Shown here: positions 10,897 to 22,729 of the stretch, piece after piece
How positions within the stretch are numbered: position 1 is the stretch's first letter
How the letters are laid out: each line of letters starts with the position of its first letter
Origin: Enchytraeus crypticus
Lineage: Eukaryota; Annelida; Clitellata; Enchytraeida; Enchytraeidae
NCBI GenBank assembly: GCA_905160935.1
Contig: CAJHZI010000073.1
Location: 62,001-126,000 of the forward strand
Reading direction: 5' to 3'
DNA: 64,000 nucleotides
Notes under the pieces: generated by a model
Database searches by the model: none
What the model saw: only the letters and a program-made list of their open reading frames with translations
What the model was told of the DNA's origin: nothing
Position numbers and translations under genes: made by a program

Positions 10897-10915
10897 TATG
10901 AATATATGGTCGCTA

Positions 10916-11405
10916 TTATTGACAGTTTAACATACATGTCATTTGTCTAGAATGACAATATACTTGGACAGACGTTAAACATTTAGGTTTTAGAACTCTC
11001 CTGTACTTTACCCACAATAGGCCAATCTGATTAGCAGTGCGAATCGGCTGTAATTTAACCTTTCCGTGCAAAATATTTGCAGTGCCGGTAACATAATCAC
11101 ATTTAATAGCAAACTTCCTATATGCTTCAAGACCCAATAACGCTTCCACGGCTAACTGTTCACTTACGAAGAACGACAATAAAATGATATAATAATAATA
11201 TTGTTCACCAACAATACCATTAAAGTTGATTGGTAATATAACTTTACCAATGATCTGAATTTCTTTCGAATTTTCGCCCTTAATAGTTCTGATATCATTA
11301 GCGTCTAAAGGCAATAAATTATGTTGTAATTGCTGCAAGATTTTAAAGTCTATAGTAGATAGCTTCCGCTGTCCAGTAACAAGGTAGTGTATCTGTTGGC
11401 TATTT
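10916..11405 (-). pseudogene. Gypsy-like retroviral-type aspartic protease remnant
   Basis: The frame at about 11400-11345 reads TTLLLDSGSYL, with the DSG triad of retropepsins. After one stop (about 11352) it continues as an open frame of 140 codons from 11338: KILQQLQHNLLPL, then IIGKVILPINF (typical of the flap-side strands), EALLGLEAYRKF (the (A)LLG/D-type second signature near 11145-11120). Order and spacing fit Ty3/Gypsy proteases, which mature the element's polyprotein. No RT follows in 9.4-10.9 kb. One in-frame stop and a repeated YYYYII insertion mark decay. Confidence 0.65.
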
Positions 11406-11564
11406 TAACCATCACTAATCTCGTAGCCTTACTCTAATTATAATTGTTTGTTAATATAGACCGCAGATCTAATTAATTCCTTCCGGCCATTTGTATTATG
11501 CAAAATTTATGCGGTCTATACGTGGACTGGGATAGGTAGCCTCAGAATTTCCTACCTTTCAATC

Positions 11565-12435
11565 TACAGACAGATGGAGTCTGTCTGACTATATTTCTGG
11601 CAGACATGACATTTAACTCCTACTGTTCGACAGATATCACCCCACTGATGACATCTACACATCGGGTGCATGCATCTATATTTTGAATTTTTTGGCTAAG
11701 CATTTCCGTCAGGAATGACCTGAACAGATTAGTATGATTCAGACTGCTGAAATATAACGTTGCCACTGCCATAGTCATTGCCTTGCTTCAACCTAGCCTT
11801 GCCTCTGTTGTACTTATTGGACTGCATGAACCTCGGTTGCTGTCCGTTATAGTAATTATTGGTTGGTCTCCTATACTCTTTGTTATGTAGGACAGACCAA
11901 TAACCAATAAGGAAGCAAATTCTACTCTTACTGTGCCACTTATTTCGTTCTAAATCATTGTGCTCAACGGACATTGCTAGGGTAGAATGTCCTGACTCTA
12001 TCCTCTAACCTCTCTAAACGCTTTGATACGTTGGCTCTAAATTGATCTAAATCTTCCTCATCTACAGAACCATATGAAGGGAAAACCTGAAAGTTTTGAG
12101 CCTGCGTACGGAATTCTATAGCGCTCAGACAGGCCTTTCCTTGTCTCTAATTCCAACATAAGGTAGTCAATTCATCATAGTACTTGTTCTCCGGATGCAC
12201 CACTAAAGGAAGAAATCTTTAGCGCCATGTTAGAGTAATTTGCTGAGTCACTATTCTCAGTTTTGCTCCTATTCGCAGACGCTGCACGTAAAGAGCTATT
12301 ATTAACACTGACCTGAAAGTTGTCAATTGTAGAAGCTGCTTTCACTCTCTCAGCCCGAACGGTTCCTGACGGAGGAGGTTCATGACTTTCCGTCATTGAT
12401 GTCACGCTTTCTGAGCCATCAGTGGCAGATGACAC
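11565..12435 (-). pseudogene. gag-like remnant with zinc-knuckle-like cysteines
   Basis: An open frame at 12435-12175 carries a Ser/Thr-rich leader and KISSFSGASGEQ. The reading passes into the next frame as YYDELTTLCW, then KACLSAIEFRTQAQNFQVFP and RANVSKRLERLEDRVR (about 12170-12010), a helical, capsid-like C-terminal pattern. Near 11690-11565 a frame reads a Cys/His cluster ending VKCHVCQKYSQTDSIC, a C-x2-C-x4-x-x4-C knuckle with Gln where His is expected. It lies just upstream of the protease on the same strand, as in Gypsy elements. Several stops; LTRs were not found. Confidence 0.5.
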
Positions 12436-12479
12436 TTGTCGTCACTTACCACCATCAGTGTCCTCTGTACCACTGCTCT

Positions 12480-14067
12480 TAGACTACTCTTTTAGTAATA
12501 CTGCTTCTTTGGCATAAGGCTGTGATTTTTTGCTAAATAATTTCTAAATTTATCTACAACAGAACTTGTTCAAACACAGACAAGACATGCAGTTTATTCA
12601 AACTTAATTTTAAGTATACTTTCCTTCTTGATATCTGTCGCTGCCTCTATAAATTCTCGTAAATTAAATAAACAAGCTATTCAATACATTCACTTTTTAA
12701 GTAAATTTACTCGATATAGTCTGTATAGACTCACTCTCCACCGATCCTTTAACCTGTACTACAATATAATCCTGCGTAAAAGTCATTAAGTCACGGTTCA
12801 TGTGGCCACGCTACAGCTGATAGTCGTTTGTTGATAAACAATGCATTGAACACAACGATAAATGCAGAAAAAATTAAAAAATATTCCTTAAATTTACATT
12901 TATATTGGTATTTACCCCGAAGAAGCTACTGATTACATACACGCTAGCATTTTACCATTTCCTATCTTCTAATAAGAAAAAAGCCCTTTGAAAACGATTA
13001 TTTTGTGCTTTTAAGATCAAACTGCTAGGAACAACAATACAAAAACAGCATTTGTGTGTCAACAGACTGCATCCGGCCTTCACCTTCTAGGGTCGGTTTA
13101 CTTATTTTCTATTGGCTACATCGTTCAACTTTGACAATGAATCGTCACACTTTTGCGAGAAATTCAATGTTCACTGCAGCTTCGCCGCAATGCATTTAAT
13201 GAACAGATACTCAACTGTAGCAACTGTGTCATCAACTTAAATTCTATAATTTTACGAAGGATTTTCTCTTTTCATAGCAATACATGTACATGAAATATAT
13301 TATACTAATTCTGCTCACCCTTCCTAACTCACCTGCGTCCGGACCTGTGTTTCATGAGGTATAATAATTTTAGATAATTAAAAAAATAATAATAAATAGA
13401 TGTTTAATTAAATAATAATAATGTAATAATGATAATGATGTGTATGGCGTGTGGATAAAGCTATAAAGTAGCTATCGTGCTGATGGCTCCGGACTACAAT
13501 TCCTTTTTGGCTTACGCAAGGCCTTCCAAGATCCTTGATGGAGCGCAGCGAGTTGGAAGTACAAGACACACAAAGCACAGAGTCATACCTAAACATTGTA
13601 TTAAAGATACCAATAGAAAGAAGCGAAATTTCAGTTACTTAAATTCTTGTCTTATGTTTCTTTAAATTACTTTAAGAACCGACCAAATTAACTATCTATC
13701 GTCTAACACCATTACGAACTACCGCTCTCTAGTCAACTCTCATACAGACTCTCTGCAAACTCACTACAGACTGTCTAAGCATGTATCATAATGTTTCACT
13801 AATCATTCCAAGGGTCCACAGACCAGCTATCTAAATGCTGGAACCTAAAATCTACTGCCCAGTGCACATCAATAATTCAATAATAACTCAACTAACAACG
13901 CGAAAACGACGTTAAATTAACTATACATGTACTCCCACAATAACATAAGACTATTGTCGAGAACACCTACTTCATAATTATGTAGGGACCTGTGTTGCTT
14001 TGAGTGAATTAAATACTTTTTATATTCCGCATAGCTACACGCATGACATACCGCATGTGCTACATCA
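12480..14067. other. intron sequence, nothing recognised
   Basis: AT-rich with ATA-type microsatellites at about 13370-13440. No LTR pair for the neighbouring retroelement, no continuation of the RTE cut at 9390, and no FNDC3 exon were recognised. Confidence 0.5.
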
Positions 14068-14200
14068 CCACTGGCTGGAGCCAGTGGCGATGTCTGCAAG
14101 ATATTCGACCGCGGATCAATATGTGCGGGGTTCAAATCCTGGGCTCGCCCTTTACTGACATCGCTTTCGAGTGAGGGAACTGACATTAACATTAGCTTTA
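14068..14200 (+). mobile_element. tRNA-derived SINE with L2-like tail, copy S1
   Basis: A palindromic head CACTGGCT-GG-AGCCAGTG is followed by an A-box-like TGGCGATGTCTG and a B-box GGTTCAAATCC 45-50 bp later. The tail GACATCGCTTTCGAGTGAGG-GAACTGAC-TTAA resembles the L2 3' end. Three further copies occur in the window. Confidence 0.8.
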
Positions 14201-14459
14201 CCGGATTTTACTTGGTTTCCTTTATTAGTTGCTGTTTTTGTATCTGGATGGTGCCTATGGTGATGGTGTCATGCCTATATTGTTTCTGTTCATTTCTATG
14301 AAATCTACTTAAAAATTAATCTGACCACACATAATGTGGACCTCTTTTATTATAATTATTTCCCTTTCTTATATTGGGTGCTCAATACCGGCCTGGAGTA
14401 ACCATTTTGGCTAATGTTGCGGAATTAAATGATTAGCAGTAATGGTATCTTCCTACTTT

Positions 14460-14712
14460 TAATAATACCAATAATAATACTGATATTAATAATAAAAATA
14501 TTTTTATTATTATTATATTACTGTTATTACTACTATTATTATTATTAGTAGTAGTAGTAGTAGTAGCAGTAGCGGTAGTAGCAGTAGTTGTAGTAGTAGT
14601 TGTAGGAGTAGAAGTAGTAGTAATAGTAGTAATAATGATAGGAGTAGAAGTAGTAGGTAGTAGAAGTGGTAGTGGTGGTAGTAGTAGTAGTAGTACAGGG
14701 CAATTAAAAAAT
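14460..14712. repeat. ATT/TAG trinucleotide microsatellite block
   Basis: Runs of ATT then AGT/TAG triplets with interruptions. Long leucine runs on the reverse strand are an artefact of the repeat. Confidence 0.9.
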
Positions 14713-15012
14713 AATAATTTCGCAATACCTTAAATATTCAAAATAGGTATAAACAACCGGCTCTACAACTGCTTATCTTCTTATTTGGCTTTTCTTGCAC
14801 CGTGCTGATTCCCTAAAGGTTACGAGAAGGCTTTCATCCCTAAATGTACAAAGAGCGAGTCGGAATTACAAATTAATAACACAGGAAGCTTTTCAATAAA
14901 GTAAAATTGCTTTCAAATATAAAAAATACATGCATAAATAAGAAGCCACTAAACCAGCGTTACTGCCGCTTAATATACTGTTTAATACAGTGCTGAAAAA
15001 GTACTTTAATTT

Positions 15013-15163
15013 ATGAAACCAAAAAGTCAAAGTATTTATTTTTATGAATCCAAAAGTCAAAGTAACTTTTTCAGAACCAGAAAGTAAAAGCAATTTTTTA
15101 GGAATTAAGAAGTTAAATTATATTCCGGTATCAGAAAGTAGAAGTAAAAGTATTTTTAAAAAT
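15013..15163 (+). repeat. ~30-bp degenerate minisatellite, five units
   Basis: Units begin near 15013, 15043, 15072, 15101 and 15129. They share an ACC/TCC-AAAAGTCAAAGTA core (later AGAAAGTAAAAG) and a T-rich end. Divergence increases along the array. Confidence 0.6.
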
Positions 15164-15617
15164 ATGGAGTACAATTGTCTTTTAAAATATAACAATTCAT
15201 AGATCTATATTGACATCAGGAATACATTATCAAAGACATTGCATTTGTATAAGTAAATTATGTATTTTTTATTCCGTACACATTTGTCATACGCATGTGC
15301 AGTAAAGTTTGCTTTCTTGTGATTGCTGTTTTTGTATTTTTCGTTATTTCCTTCTTTTCCCCTCACTGTTATGAGTAATCGTTGGCATTTGTTGGCGCTT
15401 CAATAGCAGCCGGCTCGGATTTATGAACATCCAACACCCCTGGGAATTATTTACAGTCAAAGCTGTCGACACATGTCTTCCAAAGTGATCGCCCTCAAAG
15501 TACTGACCGCGCGCATTGTGGCTTTACTTCGTTCAATTGACGCGCAGCTTAACCGAGTGTGCTAAATCTCCTCCCCAGTATTGTTGCAAAGCATGTCAGT
15601 TAAATTTCTTTGTTAAT

Positions 15618-15668
15618 ATATTGTTGGATTGCCTTGCGCTAGGTTGGCGCAAGGTAATCCAATAATAT
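15618..15668. repeat. strong hairpin, 22-bp arms, 7-nt loop
   Basis: 15618-15639 pairs with 15647-15668 with two mismatches (core TTGGATT-CCTTGCGC); the loop is TAGGTTG. No element ends were identified. Confidence 0.85.
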
Positions 15669-15819
15669 CATAAAATAATGAAGAAAAAATAGCAGCAGAT
15701 AAGTTTCAGTAGATGGTGTTTAACGTAGACGTAATCCAAATCCAACAATGTCATTATATTTTTAAGACAAAGCAAATTATATGTTTTTGGAAGGAAATAG
15801 AGATAGAGGGTGACCAAGA

Positions 15820-15942
15820 TTATGTGTTAGATGATTTAAAGATCCCCACATATGTGGACAAGAAGAGGAAAGCGGAAGACAGAGAAGAGTGGAGACGTTA
15901 TATACCATGGACCTGCCAGTAGGCAGTAAACTAAGAGGGAGA
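15820..15942 (+). mobile_element. RTE (BovB-like) extreme 3' fragment, copy A4
   Basis: It codes for LDDLKIPTYVDKKRKAEDRE and ends in YIPWTCQ stop, followed by AGGCAGTAAACTAAGAGGGAGA. It sits 50 bp before FNDC3 exon c, so the LINE end lies close to the acceptor. Confidence 0.85.
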
Positions 15943-15992
15943 GATATACATGTATAAAGCCATTCAGACATTTTTGTTTCATGATTTTTTAG

Positions 15993-16159
15993 CTTTCAAC
16001 CTGTATATCACGGCACTGGACACAGTCACAAGGTAACGAAGCTGGTAGAATTAACGGAATATTTATTCCGTATATATGCTAGTAACGAGGCGGGAGATGG
16101 GCAACCTTCAAGTCTCTATACATTTCAGACAACTAAAGCTGCCCCTCCATCTCCTAAAG
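15993..16159 (+). CDS. FNDC3: FNDC3 exon c (fibronectin III domain)
   Basis: The acceptor TTTTTTAG ends at 15992 and the donor GT is at 16160. TG from exon b plus the first C gives Cys, so the protein reads EPGCFQPVYHGTGHSHKV. The exon carries the second half of an FN3 repeat: VTKLVELTEYLFRIYASNEA and GDGQPSSLYTFQTTKAAPPS, with the Y-x-F-R-x-x-ASNEAGDG pattern typical of the F-G strands of this family. It ends in phase 1 (AAA G). The link from exon b depends on the Cys codon; a small undetected exon between them cannot be excluded but is not needed by frame or length. Confidence 0.88.
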
Positions 16160-16271
16160 GTTTGCTCGCTTAATAATTTTATTCTTTACGCTATATTACA
16201 ATTATAAAGAATGGCTGCTTTTTATACGATTACAGTTTGAAATGTTGGCCTTAAATTTATGGTTCTATCAT

Positions 16272-16790
16272 CAGTCAATCAATCAATAGGAATTTAACGC
16301 CCAGTTCCTCGTCAAAAGGCATTATCATGGACGTCTCAAGCAGCCTCTGCACCTACATTCGTCAAAGCATCACACGATTGACGACTGAGAATTCGAGGAC
16401 GAAGAGAATTCGAGATCAAAATTGTGCAAGTCCGTGGGCCGAGGCAAGATGGTCAGAATATTGACCTGTGGCAGAATGAGTTGGGTTTTAGCTTGTCCAG
16501 GAAAGTACAAATGCATTTGCAAGATCGAAAATCTTGTGGCGGAGAATTCCATAATGTTGGAGCAGTAAGCATGAAAGAGCGTCTGCCAATGGCATATCTA
16601 AAAGCGGGTACAGTAAGAAGATTTATATCTGCAGAGCGAAGACTCAGTTAAGAGATTGTTAATCGGTCAAATACAGTAAGTAGGATAGTTTACCCTAGTT
16701 TAATCTTTTGAAAGCTAAGAAAGCCATCTTGAGTTTTATACGTTCAATGATTGGGAGCCAGTGTAATTTCTTAAGAAGAGAAGTGTTTAT
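16272..16790 (-). mobile_element. L2 LINE 3' fragment, (ATTG)n tail
   Basis: Diverged match to the 3' part of the 19.6-22.7 kb L2: from the tail (CAATCAATCAATAGGAATTT at 16272-16295 on +) through the frame coding for LKTH-type C-terminus, FSATRFSIL and LHWLPI-type residues to about 16790. 5'-truncated; several indels. Confidence 0.82.
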
Positions 16791-17084
16791 TGGTTGTTAG
16801 GCCGATTATATTATGATATTCCTAACAAGGTCTGTCGAATGATTAGATGTATTATTGTAATTAATGCAATACTACGGACAAAAGGCTTCCTGCACTCTCC
16901 ATCTGTGGTTTTACGAACAATTGATTTCATTGAAATCTGCCTACTGTGTAGCATTTAGACATTTAACTCATCATACTTCTGGCTCAATCCCGTAATTCAA
17001 TTCAACATTCGATGTCAATAACAAGACGGCTGTTTCAAAGTTTCAACCAAGGAGGTTTTGGTTTCAATAATCTTAAAATGATAT

Positions 17085-17215
17085 GAATAAACTCTATAAA
17101 GCTAAAGTTTGACGGCAGTTTCCTGCTCAATAGCAGATCAGTGACAGGGAGAGGACTGGATTTGAACCTAGGTTGTATACAGTTTACAGTACAAATTTCA
17201 CGTTGCCAACGAACA
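17085..17215 (-). mobile_element. tRNA-derived SINE, decayed copy S2
   Basis: The - strand runs from a B-box-like GGTTCAAATCC (about 17171-17161) to the L2-like tail and AGCTTTATAG. It is diverged and lacks a clear A-box half. Confidence 0.6.
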
Positions 17216-17557
17216 GAGCAATGCCTTAATTACTAAGAACTAAAGCGATAAGAAGCAAGTTTTAAGTCGTTCATAAAACGAAGTAGAAAGCAGAACCAAT
17301 TATGATTTGCAAAGTTTAACAGGATATATTCCAAATGGCAAAATATTTAAATGGAGTTGAACTTCTTCTATGGTACGAACAGTAAGCTATTAAGAAAATA
17401 TTTAAACTAATTCTTGATTCTAACATTAGTAGGTTATTAGCAGATGGGCCTCATTTTTCTTTTCAAATATTTAATGTAATATATGCAATAATAATAGTTG
17501 ATATTAATATTGTTAATGCCTGTGCTTTACGAATATTCCCTGATATGCTTGCATCGA

Positions 17558-17558
<1 letters not shown>

Positions 17559-17603
<45 letters not shown>

Positions 17604-17607
17604 TCTG
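17559..17607. repeat. (CT)n microsatellite
   Basis: CT/TCTC run with few interruptions. Confidence 0.9.
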
Positions 17608-17744
17608 TCATTCTGGTTGGCTGGTACTCAGTGATATAAGTTAAATGTTAGCAAAATGCTGAAGAACATTAGACAATGTAGAATTTACCAGAACTGCTAC
17701 CATCTTTCATTATTCCGTTCTATCTTCAAACTTAGGTAGCAGGA

Positions 17745-18600
17745 AAACGGGAAGAAAGCCAAGGGTTTATTTCACTCACCAATATAGATCGTTTTTAAAA
17801 CTATTCACCTACACCGCATTGACAACCTTCTTACTCAAAGAGTTCCACCTATCAATCACTCTATGAAAAAAAGAAAAATTTCCTAGGTCTGTCTTTATTC
17901 TAGGCTTAAACAACTTACAGCTATAACCTCTAAAACCATTATTGGAGAAATTGAAAAAATCTGCTGCTCCTTATTCGGTAAGCCCATGCATTATTTTGTA
18001 AACCTCTATAAGATCACCTCTGATTATCCCGATTTCTAGAGTTGTCAGTTGAACTGCCCTTAGCCTCTCCTCCCACTTTAATGCTTTGAATCCCCTAATA
18101 GTTCTTAATGCTCTTATTTGCACTGCTTCTAGAAGTTCAGTATCCTTCCTGCAGTGTGGCCTCCACACTGACATATGATGCTCCAGATGAGGTCGAATCA
18201 GAGATTTAAACAAGCTTAAAACAATGCTTTTATCTCTACTTTTGAATGTTCTCTACTAGTCCCAAGGTCTATTGGCTGCTTTAACCACCACAGTATATTG
18301 TTTCCTCATTTTGAGGTCCTGACTAAATATTACCCCTAAATCCTTCTCACTACCTTCAATATCTTATTATTTACAACATAAAGTGAATTACCGTGCACTT
18401 GTCCACATTGAATTCTAAGCTCATTTTTGGGACAACTAAATTAGCATATGTACGTCCCGAACCATACGTCACTTTGTTCTTTCATATCTACTTTTCCAAA
18501 TAGTTCTGGATATCAGCAAACTTCAAGATGTATTAAGTATTTCCGTCATTAGCATTTATGACCATCAAAAAAATAGACCCCCGAAGTTACCTCCTCCCAA
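17745..18600 (-). mobile_element. non-LTR LINE RT C-terminal fragment (CR1-superfamily style)
   Basis: The 80-codon open frame 18213-17971 reads FKSLIRPHLEHHMSVWRPH, KDTELLEAVQIRALRTI, KWEERLRAVQLTTLEIG and RGDLIEVYKIMHGLTE. After a stop it continues FFNFSNNGFRGYSCKLFKPR, DLGNFSFFHRVIDRWNSLS and VVNAV to about 17800. This is the standard C-terminus after the RT thumb in CR1/Rex/jockey-type LINEs. The catalytic YADD part is not preserved in 18.2-18.6 kb. Confidence 0.78.
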
Positions 18601-18619
18601 CCCTCTGCTTCCTTTCAAT

Positions 18620-19354
18620 TAATTCAAGTAATTTTCAATTTAAAATAATCATTTTATTGCGTTTTTGTATGATTTTGTACGTGCAATTTACACAATTTTT
18701 ATAAGGAAAACCTCAAAAACATGCAAAAAGTTTAGCAAGATTGTGCCTTATGCCACTCTCTCCAATTTACAACTACACCCCTGTTACATATAGTTTATAT
18801 GTATTCGTGGCTACAGCAGTCATCTAGCCAGCCTTACTTTGATCACTGTCAGCCTGAGAGGCTGAGTGAGAGCCCGCCGTCGTAGATCGTTTGAAATTCT
18901 GGTTTGTATAGTCCGACTAGATGGCCTTAGTGCTAGTAAATTAATATTATAACACTGTCTGAAGCTGCTTACTGAGAGCAGCTCTTAGATATAACTGCGC
19001 TGCTAGTAAGAACTTCTCACTTCAAAGAGCAGCATATAGTGAGTCGAAAGCGCAGTGAGCGGCCAACCGTAGTACAAATAATTCGATACTCGACTTGGAA
19101 ATAAAAATTGGTATAGATAAAGTGGCCGATCGACCAAATAGCTTGTGCATCAGAAAAAGGAAAGAAAAGGAATGGCAAATAAAAATTGACACAATATACC
19201 TCAAGGTTTAAATAACGTAAGACTATGTCAGATTGCAAAATTAAGTTCTAAATTCATTAATACAGTGAGAAGTGTGTAACTCCTTATATTACTATTATTA
19301 TTATTAATCAAAATTATTTTTTAATACTATTATTATAATAATTATTTATTATTA
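18620..19354. other. intron sequence, nothing recognised
   Basis: No exon or named repeat was recognised. A short palindrome CAGCCT-GAG-AGGCTG lies at about 18849-18865. Confidence 0.45.
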
Positions 19355-19635
19355 CTTTATATGTGAGAGTGGAGAGTTTACAATCTGGGAGTTTTGAGGT
19401 GAGGATTGTGGCACATCAAGGATCAGCCATAAGTCCATATTTGTTTCTTTTATATGATGGATGAATTGTTAAGGAGGCCCCATGGTGCATGCTATTTGGA
19501 GATGATATGGTGATAGTAGCAGACACTATGGATAAAGTAAGCGAGATGTTGGAAAACAAGAGAGAGGCATTGGAAAGTTAAGGACTGAGGGTAAATGTGG
19601 AAAAACGGAGCATTTGGAGAGCAGATGGAAGGGTG
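19355..19635 (+). mobile_element. RTE second lineage, copy B2, 5' half (split by L2)
   Basis: It reads MRVESLQSGSFEVRIV, KDQP-like SPYLFLLYDG and EAPWCMLFGDDMVIVADT (the catalytic ADD appears as GDD), stopping at GGAAGGGTGAG near 19635. The element resumes at 22730 with the next bases of the same RTE, judged against copy B1 at 4.99-5.00 kb. The RTE was therefore present before the L2 landed. Confidence 0.85.
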
Positions 19636-19636
19636 A

Positions 19637-22600
19637 GCTCAATCAATCAATAGGAATTCAACGTCCGGTTCCTTGCCATAAGGCAATGTCAGGGACGTCT
19701 CTTGCAGGCACTACACAAACAGATGCCAAAGCACCACACGATGACGACTGAGTATACAGAGACCACAAGAGAAAGCGAGATCGAAACAATGCAAGTCCAA
19801 GATCCAAGGCAAGCGGGTCAAAACTTAGACCTATGGCGGAAAGAGATGGGTTTTTAGCTTGCCAAGGAAAGTACCAATACGATTACTAGATCGAAGGTCT
19901 TGTGGCAGAGAGTTCCATATTGTGGGAGCAGAAAACATGAAGGAGCGTCTGCCCATGACGGATTTAATATTTGGTACGGTGAGAAGGTTTTTACTAGAGG
20001 AACGAAGACTACGAGAGGGTTGATAGATGGATAAAAGATCAGATAGACAGGATGGTTTACCATAATTTAAACTTTTGAAGGTCAAGGAAGCTACCTTGAA
20101 TTTTATACGTTCGGATGCTGGTAGCCAGTGCAGTTTTTTAAGAAGAGGAGAGGTGTTAGATTTGAGTATTTTTACATTACAGACGACCCGAGAAAGATAA
20201 TTTTGAACGTGTTGGAGACGAATTAGAGAGGTCTTTGGGAGATCATTCAGAAGGGAGTTACAGTAAACAAGTTCAGGATGGACAAGCGCATTAGCTAATA
20301 CAATGGCGGAATTAAAATCAAGGGACTTACGAATTTGACGTAATTGACGGATATGGAAAAAAGATGAACGACAGACTGATGAAATATGAGTTTTAAAGTT
20401 TAGATTAGAATCAAAAATTACCCCAAGGTTACGTGCTGAATCTGTGGGTATTAAGGGGATATCTTTAAATGTAATGGTTGAGCTAGTTATTTTATGACGC
20501 TGCTGTGAGGTGCCGATGAGAAGGTATTTCGTTTTTTGAAGGATTGACAACAAGACGATTGGCGCAAAACCAGGAGTGAACTAGATCAAGGGTAGAAGTA
20601 AGCTTAGACAGAGCATCAGAAGAATCAGGACAAGAGAACGAGACATAAATCTGGGTGTCATCAGCATAAAAGTGAAATTTCAGCATAGAATCAATTAGCA
20701 AATGACTTAAACGGGTGGTATATAAGGTGAAAAGGAGGGGACCAAGCACAGAACCCTGAGGGACTCCACAAGGTAGAGTGCAGGATGGTGATAAAGTGTT
20801 TTCAATAATTACAGATTGGGTTCGCTGTGAAAGGTATGAGGATAGGAGACCATGAGTCTTGTCAGAGATTCCGAAGCAAGAATTGAGTCTAGAAAGGAGT
20901 ATATTGTGGTTTATGGTGTCAAAAGCGGCAGAGAGATCGAGAAGAACTAGGGCAGTTACGTGTTGAGCGTCCATGGCTAGACAGAGATCATTGTGGATCT
21001 TGGTTAGTGCCGTTTCAGTTGAGTAGAATTTACGATAGGCAGATTGAAAAGGTGAGAGTGATAAGAAAGAATCTAAATGAAGGCAAAGACGTGAGTCCAT
21101 CAAATCCTTTCGAGAACTTTGGAAATGAAGTTAAGATTAGAAATTGGCCGATAGTTGGAGAGCTCGTTTTTAGGCAAGGAAGCCTTCTTCAAAAGAGGAG
21201 TTACAACGGCTTGCTTAAAATGGGATGGAAAGACACCTTCGCTAAATCAGAGGTTTATTAAGTGAGTTATGGGAGGCACAAATGCATCAATGCAGGATTT
21301 GATAAGTTTAGTTGGAATGAGATCCAGAGGACAGGATGAATCAGACGAATTCAGAATTACAGTGCGAATTTCCTGATAAGTTGCCAAGCGAATACCTGAT
21401 AATGTTGGTGGGGAAGGAGTGCATTTATCAGCAAATGAGAAACTTAAAGTAGAAGAGGGTATGGAAGAGCAAAGATTGGTAATTTTATTACTAAAGAGAT
21501 TCAAGAAGGATGAGGCGAGAGTGGTAGATGCGATGTCGGAAGGAAGGGATTTAGGTATATTTCTACTGAGCAGAGAATCCATTGCATTTCACAATTTCTT
21601 AGGGTTGTTTATTCTCAGTAATGAGATTTTTAAAATAGGAGCTTTTGGATTTAGCTATTAATTTATGAACAGTAGCCGATTGATGTTTAAAGAGCAGTTT
21701 ATTTTCTGGAGTACTATTTCGCCTAAACTGTGCTTCAAGACTAGAGCGAAGTTTCTTTTGCTTAAGAATTTCAGGAGTGATAAAGGGCTTAGTTGGCCGT
21801 GAGCGACAGACGAATTGTTTGGGAGGAGCATGCTTGTTTAGAAGCGCTGTGACTATAGATTCAAATTGTTGACAAAAGCTAGAGAGACAGGATTCTTGAT
21901 TACAAACGATAGGAGAAGAGAGAATATCAGAAGAAAAATGATCGGTATTAAGAGAAGTTAGTTTTATAATTGTTTTAGTAGTACGTGATTGAGAGTAGGC
22001 AATTTGAGATGGTATTTTACAATTTACCGTTCTGTGATCAGAAAGAAAGAAATCAGTAAGAGAGCATGAAGACATAGTGGAGGTTGATTTGGTTATAAGT
22101 AAATCAAGGATATGACTGGAAGTGTGAGTAGATGATGTGATGTACTGCTTTAGGTCAAATGTGTCTAAAAGAGTTGAAAAAGTAGAAGCATAAGAGTCGT
22201 TCGGGTCATCGACATGAAGAATAAAGTCACCTATGATGAAGAGTTCAGAAGGAGAAGAAGCAAGATTTTCTAGTAATGTAGAAAATTCAGACAAAAAGAG
22301 AGACTTAGAAATTGAAGGGGGACGATAGACAGTTAAAAATTGAAAGCTCTTTGTGCTGAAGTTCAGCTTTAGCAGCATACTTTCAAAGGATATAAAGTTA
22401 CGCGTTTTTACAGGCGTAACAGAATAAATAGACTTGTAAATGGCGGCTAGTCCACCTCCACGACCCACAAGTCGGGGGATGTGAAAGAAAGAATAGTTGT
22501 CGGGAGTAAGACTATTGATCATTGAAGGTGGAGAATCAGAGGAGAGCTAGGTTTCGGTTAAAGGTATTATGTCGATGTTAGAGTCCTGAATGAAATGTTT

Positions 22601-22729
22601 CAACATCTCAGGTTTATTGGTTGTGTCATTAATGACTGTAGCGGAACGAATGTTGACACCGGAAACGTTAAAATCGTTCACTGGTCGAGAAGTGGGCACA
22701 TGCGGGCCAGGATTAAGAGCAACATCGAC
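19637..22729 (-). mobile_element. L2-type LINE, near complete from the endonuclease onward, nested in RTE B2
   Basis: On the - strand it has an endonuclease domain (from about 22690; open frame 22522-21599 with RLVGRGGGLAAIYK, IIGDFILHVDDP, FFLSDHRTV) and an RT. The RT reads APPNYRP-type [10 protein letters not shown] near 21130 in another frame, then LDLSAAFDTINHN, CGVPQGSVLGPLLFTLY, FHFYADDTQIYVSF in open frame 21103-20492. The thumb and C-terminus follow in 20553-19831 (NPSKTEYLL-type, ARNLGVIFDSNLN, LHWLPASERIKF, LKTHLFPP stop). Two or three frameshifts separate the open pieces; the GDFN motif reads GDFI. The 3' end is the stem-loop plus (ATTG)n at 19637-19690. A second copy at 26.2-28.4 kb is very similar, implying recent movement. 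Confidence 0.9.

Noticed and set aside
12500-13460. LTR of the gag-protease element
   Set aside because: No TG...CA-bordered direct repeat or primer-binding site could be seen on the far side of gag, and the other border is lost at 9390.
14513-14725. Leucine-rich 70-codon frame on the - strand
   Set aside because: Produced by the TAG/ATT trinucleotide repeat.
21007-21661. + strand frames of 80-84 codons, repeated at 27.5-28.2 kb
   Set aside because: Antisense shadows of the L2 RT/linker; they recur only because the L2 copies are similar.
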